DNA of 64,000 nt. Origin: Sarcophilus harrisii (lineage: Eukaryota > Chordata > Mammalia > Dasyuromorphia > Dasyuridae). The position numbers and the translations under genes are program-made. The notes beneath the pieces are model-generated. The model was not told the DNA's origin, did not search any database, and saw only the letters and a list, made by a program, of their open reading frames with translations. Shown piece by piece: positions 56,986 through 64,000 of the stretch (the first letter of the stretch is position 1; each line of letters begins with the position of its first letter). The stretch lies in NCBI RefSeq assembly GCF_902635505.1, contig NC_045428.1:65968141-66032140 (forward strand). The letters are read 5' to 3'.

Positions 56986-57053
56986 CCATACCAGCTCATG
57001 CAAGTTGATGATTCACTAACCATATCAGTTCATGCAAGTTGATGATTCACTAA
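56986..57053 (+). repeat. 34-bp direct tandem duplication
   Basis: Copies 56,986-57,019 and 57,020-57,053 abut exactly and share 'catgcaagttgatgattcac'; they differ at two of 34 positions. Confidence 0.97.
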
Positions 57054-57689
57054 TCCAGGTGCTAACTACCCATATCCCTTTATTTCTTCTCCATGATCTT
57101 GTAATTCACCTTTCTGGCCATTTTCCTGTTTGCTAGCAGTTCTTCTTGGGGTGAGGACTGGAGCAGAAAAAGAAATGGAAATGCATGAATATTACTGTTT
57201 CTCAGTAAAAGTTGAGAATGGTAGTGGGTAGGAACTCTGGATTAAAATAAAATTATGGTATTGTCTGTAGATTTCAATATTCAGGATCCAGTAGATCATA
57301 AACAAGAGTTTTATAATGTGGGATGATGAAGATGAAAAAGAATAAGGAGATGATTGCAATCATCCTCTTTGTTACATCTTATATTTAGCCAATAAATTTC
57401 AGATCATTGCCTTTCAATAACATCTTAATTCGCACTCTCTCCATCACCACTTTTATGTATGCTCCAGGTTTTGTGTGGGAGTCTCAAAACTTCATTCACC
57501 TCCCCCTCCATATCCCCTCCCAAGGTCTGTAAGACAAGACTTCCAATTAAGACTGACAATTAAATGTGCAGGTCAACAATACCTAGTGCAGGAGATGGTG
57601 AGGTAGCTGTTGAGTCATTTACACTATGGCATGCATCCTAATCTTCCACTTCAGAGCAAGTGTGGAAGATGCTAGAGTTAGCATCTGAA

Positions 57690-57908
57690 TCTCTCTTGAC
57701 TTCCCCCACCCTCTTCTCCCTCTCCCACTTTTCTCTATCCCTCCACCCCTTTCCTCTCTAACTCCCTCCCTTTTTTGTTTCCCTCCCTTTCTCCTTCTCC
57801 CTCCCTATCTCCATCCCTCTTACTGTCTCTTTCTTTCTCTCTCCCTCTCTCTCTCTGTATCCCTCTCCTCTCTTTCCCCCTCTCCTCCTCTTTTCTTCTA
57901 CCCCTCCC
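57690..57908 (+). repeat. Polypyrimidine tract upstream of MARCHF4
   Basis: About 220 bases, nearly all C and T ('ctctctctgtatccctctcctctc'), ending just before the CpG-rich promoter. It could form triplex DNA or serve as a GAGA-type nucleosome-free element. Confidence 0.85.
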
Positions 57909-57909
57909 A

Positions 57910-59170
57910 GGCTGCGTCAGTCCCCCAGTAGCGTGACGCGCGGGGTCTGGGTGGGAGCTGTCCAGCAGCCCAGGGTGCTGAATGCAGCAGCGGAGGCAAC
58001 GGAGGCGGTGGTGGAGACAGCAGAAGCCACAACACTCAGAAACCTCTCTTTTCAGTCCGGGGACCTGCAGCTCGCCGCCCCCATCGCCTCTCTTCCAACA
58101 CCACCCTTTTGCTTTGCCTTTGCACCGCAGATCGAGCTGGGGGACAGAAGCCGAGGCGGCGGGCTCTGAACATCAGAGAAGACAAGACGACACCCAACAT
58201 CTTTGTATTTGATTTGCTTTCTCTCCCTTTTTATAATATATTTGCATATATATTATACATTTTTTTTTGGCAAGTCAAGGGCAGGAAGCTAAAGCCACAT
58301 CCTGGCTCCCCCCAAACGCCGCCACATCTCTCCCTTCACCCTCCCCTCCCTTCAGTCTCCAGCTTGCACCGCAAACAAGCCTTACCTCGTTGCATCTGCG
58401 AGGAGAGGTAGCAACAGCGAATAGAGCCAGCCAGAAGAAGCGGAAAGGAGGGGAGGGCGGAGGGGGGTAGGGACCCAGCCAGGTCGGCCGCCAAGAGGTG
58501 GGTGGGGGGCTGGTGGGGGGAGGGGGTAGGGGTAGGAGCTGCAGGCAAAGACACAGCAGCCTTCCCTTTCCCCCTCCCCCTCCCCAAAACCACCCCAGAC
58601 GCGGACTGCACGCTTTTATTATTATTTTTAATTGTATTATTACACTCCTTTTGTTTTTCATATATATACGCATATATATAAAAAACAATATTCCGTCTCT
58701 CCAAGTCGGCCCTCCTCATCCTCCACTCTCCTTGTCCCTCCCGGCCCTCACTCCTCACCCCCACCCCACGCCTGCCTTGCCTACGGTCGCATGGCAGCGC
58801 TACCAGGGAGCTGGGGCTCAGGGCCAGCCCCCAGGGAAGGAGGAGGAGGAGGATCATGAAGCTCGGACCCGCGGCCGCGCCGAGCGGCTGGCAGCAAGAG
58901 GACGAGACGGAGCAGCCCCCACCCCGGAGACAGCCGGACGCCGCCGAAAAGCAGCAACAGCCTCAGCCACCGCCGCCGCAGCAGCAACAGCAGCGCCGGA
59001 CTCGGTCAGAGGAGAAAGAGGAGGAGGAGGAGGAGGAGGAGGGGGAGGAAGAAGAGGAGGAGGACGGCGACGAAGAGGAGAAGGCGGCGGAGGAAGAAGA
59101 AGAGGAAGAAGAGCAAAGGGTCAGCCCTAATCTCCAGTTCTCCCTGCCCTCGCTGCCCTCCAGCAGGGGC
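57910..59170 (+). promoter_or_regulatory. MARCHF4: CpG-rich promoter and 5' leader of MARCHF4
   Basis: Begins with 'ctgcgtcagtcccccagtagcgtgacgcgcgg', which has two CRE/AP-1-like half sites (TGCGTCAG, GTGACGCG). CpG-rich, GGA/GGC-rich sequence follows, interrupted by short TATA-like AT stretches at 58,230-58,270 and 58,620-58,690. The transcription start is not determined; the leader to the MARCHF4 ATG would be 1-2.3 kb if unspliced. Confidence 0.65.
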
Positions 59171-59176
59171 CTTTAA
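58856..59176 (+). CDS. Upstream ORF (106 codons), Gln/Glu-rich, in the MARCHF4 leader
   Basis: ATG at 58,856 (context GGATCATGA, A at -3) to TAA at 59,174-59,176. The product begins MKLGPAAAPSGWQQEDETEQ, then a Pro/Gln stretch, then a long acidic run with more than 30 Glu, and closes with NLQFSLPSLPSSRGL. The acidic part comes from GGA/GAA repeat DNA, so the frame may be chance. The start context is fair and the ORF lies 1.1 kb before the main start. No known domain. It could act as a translational brake if the leader is unspliced. Confidence 0.35.
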   Translation: MKLGPAAAPSGWQQEDETEQPPPRRQPDAAEKQQQPQPPPPQQQQQRRTRSEEKEEEEEEEEGEEEEEEDGDEEEKAAEEEEEEEEQRVSPNLQFSLPSLPSSRGL

Positions 59177-59247
59177 TGGAGCCAAGGCGAGGGGACCTCG
59201 GATTTACAAGCTACAGCAAGGGTGGTCTGGGAGCCGAGATCATGTAA
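59176..59247 (+). CDS. Second upstream ORF (23 codons) overlapping the first by TAATG
   Basis: The stop of the 106-codon ORF and this ATG share one base (TAATG at 59,174-59,178). It encodes MEPRRGDLGFTSYSKGGLGA followed by three residues and TAA at 59,245. Stop-start overlap suits re-initiation; whether it is translated is unknown. Confidence 0.25.
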   Translation: MEPRRGDLGFTSYSKGGLGAEIM

Positions 59248-59249
59248 CC

Positions 59250-60296
59250 AACCCTTCTTTCCTCCTCCTCCCTTTCCACACACCCTTTTTTTCTTCCCCT
59301 TTAAGCTCACCTCCCTCTTTCCTTAGGGAGGGACCTCTAAGCTCAGGAAGGAGCCAGCACTGCAAGAGTTAAACGTGCTTTCCAATCTCTCCCTACCCAC
59401 CCTCACCCCAAGAGCTACTACCACCTAGTCTCTTTCTGCACCTCTTCTCTTAAAAAAAAAAAATCTTTATTGTCCAAAAAACCTTCCCTACCCTCTCCAC
59501 CCTTTTGGCAGCAGAGGCAAAGCACAATTCCCTATTTCAAAAACCCAAATCTTCCTTACTCAACTCTGCTCCTACTAGCCTCTCTGGTGCTTTTGGGATT
59601 AATCTCCTCAACTTCTTCATCTAGGGCTTGAAACTTCCAACACACCACCCCCTCCCAGCCCTGTTCCCTATTATCTAAAGAAAATCCACCCCCTTTACAT
59701 ACACTCATAACCATTTCTTGAGTAGGTTTTCCTTGAGTTGAACTTAGTCCATTTCCTTATTTGATTTAAACTCTTCTGGCTCTAGCCCCTCTAATCCAAA
59801 AGAAAAACACCTTCACTTCTAATTAGGACTTTGAGGAGGATTGAGTAATTCTCCAACCCCTACCCTATCTTCCATTCCAAAGGAATTCCTAACTTAAAAA
59901 GGCTTTGGGCTAAAGGCCCAGTCTTCTCACCCTCACTCCACAGCCCCTCTGTTACCCTATCCTACTCACTTAGTCCCAGTTCAAAGACAGAAAAGAGATC
60001 TCCTTGTCCAAACCAAGCCCTGTTTTGAGGGAAGAAAGAAGATAAAGACAATTTTTTTCTTTTTGGGGGGTGGGGGGTGGGGGGAGAGGATTTAGTGACA
60101 ACAGATCATAGGAAGTTCACCCCTCAGGGGCATCTAGCATTTTGTGATTTGGAGGAAATTTCAGAGAGGGGAGTGACAAAGTAAAGTCCCCCTCAATCCC
60201 ATAGCACAAATACACTGTGGTCCCCCCAAATCCATCCAGTCCCCAAATCCCCAAAGACTCCAGTTGGGAGCTCGGCCCTCTCTCTACCATAGGCAC
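59250..60296 (+). other. MARCHF4: Probable 5' UTR of MARCHF4, proximal part
   Basis: C-rich, CpG-poor sequence with no repeat family visible, except an A11 run near 59,452 and a G-rich run at 60,064-60,087 (ggggggtggggggtggggggag) that could form a G-quadruplex on the RNA sense strand. No convincing splice acceptor immediately before the start codon, so the leader may be continuous with the coding exon. Confidence 0.45.
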
Positions 60297-60812
60297 ATGC
60301 TAATGCCCCTGAGTGGGTTCCTCTGGTGGTGGTGGTGCTGCTGCTGCTGGTATTGCTGTGGAGGGTGTTACCAGGCTCCCCAGATGTTGCGCCACCAGGG
60401 TCTCCTCAAGTGCCGATGTCGCATGCTCTTCAATGACCTGAAGGTCTTCTTGCTTCGGCGCCCACCGCCGACCCAGCTGCCCATGCACGGTGACCCCCAG
60501 CCCCCTGGCTTGGCAGCCAACAACAACACCCTCCCAGCCCTGGGTGCTGGTGGATGGGTCGGTTGGAGGGGTCCTCGAGAGGGGGCCGGCGGGGAGATTC
60601 CTCCTCTGCCACCTCCGCCACCCTTGCCACCCTCTTCTGCAGAAGATGATTGGGGTGGCCAGGTTGTGGAGCCACCTGCCTCCCTGCTCAGCAGCACCTC
60701 CTCAGATGACTTCTGTAAGGGGAAGGCTGAGGACCGCTATTCACTTGGCAGCAGCCTGGACAGTGGCATGAGGACCCCCCTCTGCAGGATCTGCTTCCAG
60801 GGTCCTGAACAG
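60297..60812 (+). CDS. MARCHF4: MARCHF4 first coding exon (172 codons)
   Basis: MARCHF4 encodes a Golgi/endosomal membrane E3 ubiquitin ligase of the RING-CH family that targets surface glycoproteins for lysosomal turnover. ATG at 60,297 starts MLMPLSGFLWWWWCCCCWYC, matching the human start MLMPLCGLLWWWWCCC. There follow a basic segment (MLRHQGLLKCRCRMLFNDLK, residues 30-49), a Gly/Pro-rich linker with a proline run (about 102-115), SSTSSDDFCK, and GSSLDSGMRTPLCRICFQGP. C163 and C166 are the first two zinc ligands of the RING-CH finger. The exon ends after GPEQ at CAG|GTGAGT, phase 0; the rest of the RING-CH and two membrane segments lie to the right of the window. The frame upstream of the ATG is open but lacks another ATG. 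Identity is certain. Confidence 0.97.
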
Positions 60813-61459
60813 GTGAGTCCTTTTTCTTCTTCTTACCTTTCTCCTTGGCATTCTGTGGGCCTTGAAGATGCATAGTAACTAACCTACATATTTTAGATGA
60901 ACCCTAACTTAGGCCCTGGAGAGCCCAATATCAGATATTCTTTACTTCAACATCCCAAAAGATACATGACCAGTTTCAGGGACTCATCAATAGTTGTTGA
61001 TTCTTCTCTTTAGTCTTAGTCCTGCCAGGTGGCCAAGGGATGGAATCTTTTGTGTCTCTACTATTATTTGACCAATATCTTATCCAAGTAGTATCTTAGC
61101 AGTCTTAATGGCAAAAGGAACGGGAGAGAAGTAACTCTGGAAGAGAGTTCTTTGGTATTACTGACATATATTAGTAGTTAATATTTCCCTTTTCAAGGAT
61201 ATTACCCCAGCCCCACTCAGAATGATTTTTTTCAGTAGCCTCAAACTCAAGGATGAGGGGTCCAAAAGACATTAGGGTAAAGAAACCTATTAGCAATGAT
61301 ATTTTTTTCAGGATTCCATTTAGGTATCTGACTATCCAGAGGACACTTTCATATCTCAAGACCAATCTCACAGTAGACTTTTTCTGTCTCCATAAGTTCT
61401 CCAATACCTCTCTGGATTTCCTCAGTATGTGCTTTTTATTTTGAGAACATCCTAGCTTT

Positions 61460-61640
61460 AATACTTTTAATATTTTTAATATTAAATATATATTATAAAA
61501 TATATATTTAATTATATTATATTATAAAATATAATAAAATATATATTATAAAATATATTATATATATATTATATATATTATAATATATAAAATATATTAT
61601 AAAATATAATAAAAATATATTAATATATTTTTAATACTTT
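61460..61640. repeat. AT-rich self-complementary island
   Basis: About 180 bases of almost pure A and T with repeated 'ataaaatatat' and 'attatataa' in both orientations, able to extrude as cruciform. Confidence 0.9.
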
Positions 61641-63824
61641 TGTTTTTAATACTTTGTTTTTCAAAGTGCCCATCTTTTCAAACTCACATTAGGATACAAA
61701 AGATTATCCAGTTTGCTCAAACAAGCCTCTGTATTTCCTTTCCCCTTTCTCTTTACCATTACTGCAGATTGAGATTTAAGTTTTTCTAAATAGAAAAATG
61801 GAATGGTGTTTTTGGCAAATCTCTTTTCCAAAGTATCTAAAACTTATGGGTTCTTGAACAGTCTATATTTAGAAACCAAAGGGAGTGAGCCTTGGGTAGA
61901 AAGACTTTCTAAAGTCTGGGAACATTCAATGAGGTCTTTTGGCAATAAGAATACATACCCTCATTAATGGGGTTCTGACCACAGTTCCTGCTTCTTTTCT
62001 CCTCTGCCCTGCTGCCCTGATCTATTCTTCTTAAACCTGTCTAAAATCCTGAATCTCTTCTTGCCTTTTGGCATATCTAGCATAGCTGGAAAATAGCCAT
62101 GTTTCCTCAAAGTCTTGGTTGTGCCAATTCTTACCAAGGCAACTCTCAGATTAAAGATTCCAACAGAGAGATCTGGATCTATCCCTGTTTAAGAAAAGGA
62201 TAACCTGGGAATGAAGAAGAGGGGAAAAACTGCTTGAAACAAAATGATTAGAAAGGGGTTTTGGGATGTGAAAAGATACCAATTTGGGGTTCCTGGCCTT
62301 TGGAGCAGTACCATAAATATCTTTACTGCTATTGCCCAGTCCCATTTCCACACTGCTTTGGACATACAATTTGTTAGAAAATGTTCTGCAAATTCATAAG
62401 TTCCAGGGAATGGAAATCACATTTGTATGACAGACAAGCCAAAAAGGCGGTTTGATTAGAAAACCTGAAGAAGGGAGGGAAGAGCTAGCAGAAGCTTTAG
62501 TGGTTGTTAAGAGGGTTAGGGCAGAGCTACGAGCCTCAACAAATGCTTCATAGTAGTTTTTTATGGCAGAGACAGAATTTGTGAAAATTCTGGTGAGCAA
62601 AAGAAGATATAGTGTAAGCAAGATATCCCTCAGTTGTTTGCCCCTTTCCTGAATGAGATGGGTGCTGACTTTGTACTGTGGGCAACCTGTTGCAGAATGC
62701 TTTATCATCTAGTGTTGGTCCCAGGCCCTAGGGATGGGTGCAGGGAATTGGGAATGGTATATTACAGAAGAAAATTCTGAGAGATAGTGGTCATTGCTAT
62801 ATTTTAGCTAGATTTCAGTAAGATGAAATTACTTTGGGAGACTGAGGTCTCTACTAGTCTAGATTACCCATGCAACCCCATGTGATCTGTTTTGAACAGA
62901 AATGTTTTCACTTACCAGAGGAAAGAGAGAGAAGTCAGATCTCTGATTTCATTGATGCAGGGAATGCTTTCGATGAAACCTCTGCTACCAAAGAAGGCCA
63001 ACACCTTCTCTACACTTTCAGTAATAGACAGATATCCAAACACTAAAGTTAAGTGGTTTCCTCAGGATCACATGACCAGTGTGTGGGAGAGGCAGAACCT
63101 GAATCCAGGTTTCTGTCTCCAAGGCTAGCTCTTTCTCCACAATTCATATTGCCTTTCAACAAGGGAAGAATCAGGAATCCCACTCAGTTCTCTGCTTCTG
63201 GACTTTATTATTCTCCCCTGAGAGGCCACAATGAGTGTGATAGTAACTACTTTCAGTGGGACCTGGTACCAGGGTCATGGATCCTTTGGCCAAAATCTTC
63301 TTTCATAATGGAAAGTCATTCAGGCTTTAAGGAGTTCTCTAAGACTCCTGAGGTACTAGTTTTACCCTGTTGGAATCTGGTAGCTACAGCTACTCCATCT
63401 CCTCTGAGATATCTATCCCTGCTAGAACAAGCACTTGTGTCTGCCATAGAAAGCAGCCGAGTCTCTAGAAAGCAGCAAGATCTGGATTTAAAATATAGAT
63501 CCTAGACCTCACCATCACCTTTGATTCTTTACATCCCTTCAGTAAGGCATCTCACTTTGTAGATCTCAGTTTTACTCTCGATAATATGAGCAGATGTTTC
63601 CCTTCCTTTTTCTGCCAAGTATTTGTTGGGAGACTTCAGGAGAAATCAAATGTGAATCTAATTCCAGTAGTGCCTACCTTCCTAAAACTAGAGACTTTCT
63701 TGTTCTATATCTCATGATTTTAATGTGATATTAAAGTTTAAGCAACAAAATCAACAATTCAGATTTGTTCTGGCTCTTTAAGCTTTTCAAAACACTTTCC
63801 TTATGAAAGACAGTGAGATTACTG

Positions 63825-64000
63825 TGGAGTGGTAAAAAAAAACGACTTTAAAATCAGAGACCTGTGTTGGAATCCAGGCTGTGACAATTATTATCTGTGG
63901 TGCTTTGAACAAATCTTTTACTTTGAACAAATGAGATAACAATTGTAAAGCACTTAGCACTGTGCTTAGCACATAGTAAACATTATATGAATGTTCATAC
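63825..64000 (+). repeat. CORE-SINE relic at the window edge
   Basis: 'actgtggagtggtaaaaa', 'aaaatcagagacctgtgttggaatccaggctgtgac', 'aattgtaaagcacttagcactgtgcttagcac' in sense order. Confidence 0.75.

Larger units (their letters stand above)
60813..64000 (+). other. MARCHF4: MARCHF4 intron 1 (partial)
   Basis: Starts with GTGAGT. Contains an AT-rich island (61,460-61,640), MIR-like text at about 63,040-63,130 ('agttaagtggtttcctcaggatcacatgacc', 'gcagaacctgaatccaggtttctgtctcc') and a CORE-SINE at the right edge. No further MARCHF4 exon was recognised; the intron is also long in human. Confidence 0.75.

Noticed and set aside
58275-58857. Antisense and alternative frames of 100-210 codons across the MARCHF4 CpG island
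   Set aside because: They follow from high GC and GGA/CCT repeats, overlap each other in all frames and have no domain.
60264-60296. N-terminal extension of MARCHF4 by 11 residues
   Set aside because: The frame is open but begins with TTG, not ATG; the human protein starts at the MLMPL Met, which is the ATG at 60,297.

Overview
The window is nuclear DNA from a mammal, almost certainly a marsupial. It carries tRNA-derived MAR-type CORE-SINEs, several 5'-truncated L1 copies whose 3' ends match the marsupial type (ending near 'ttacccatgcatat...aataaaaagct'), L3/CR1 and L2 relics, MIRs and small hAT elements. Two protein genes can be recognised from exon translation, arranged head to head: SMARCAL1 on the minus strand (left) and MARCHF4 on the plus strand (right). 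This is the order and divergent orientation known for human 2q35, so the block is conserved synteny. The species cannot be fixed from the sequence alone.

Left part (1 to about 23.9 kb): the 5' part of SMARCAL1, which encodes an annealing helicase that remodels stalled replication forks. Four coding exons are present: 16,985-17,863 (start codon at 17,813, RPA-binding motif, linker and start of HARP1), 16,440-16,490, 13,523-13,765 and 12,013-12,063. They join in frame to give the first 391 residues, covering HARP1 and most of HARP2. No later exon was recognised between 1 and 12,012, so the ATPase part lies off the left edge. The intron after the 243-bp exon begins with GC instead of GT. Introns hold L1, CR1, SINE and hAT relics and a solo LTR-like fossil. 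A CpG island at about 22.9-23.95 kb with three ZNF143-like motifs is the likely promoter.

Middle part (about 24 to 57.7 kb): intergenic, no gene recognised. It opens with nine tandem copies of a ~132-bp unit derived from a MIR SINE, each with a CCAAT box, part of which was duplicated again as a 529-bp block. The rest is a mosaic of L3/CR1, L1, L2, SINE and microsatellite sequence separated by stretches with no visible feature.

Right part (57.7 to 64 kb): a polypyrimidine tract, a CpG-rich promoter/leader with a 106-codon acidic upstream ORF, and the first coding exon of MARCHF4 (60,297-60,812), a membrane RING-CH ubiquitin ligase, followed by the start of its first coding intron. The two genes are not known to act together; one works at replication forks, the other on membrane protein turnover.

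No CRISPR array, operon, tRNA or rRNA gene was seen. The most unusual structures are the MIR-derived satellite beside the SMARCAL1 promoter, a nearly perfect ~200-bp inverted L1 repeat within a SMARCAL1 intron, the GC-AG intron, and the paired upstream ORFs in the MARCHF4 leader.
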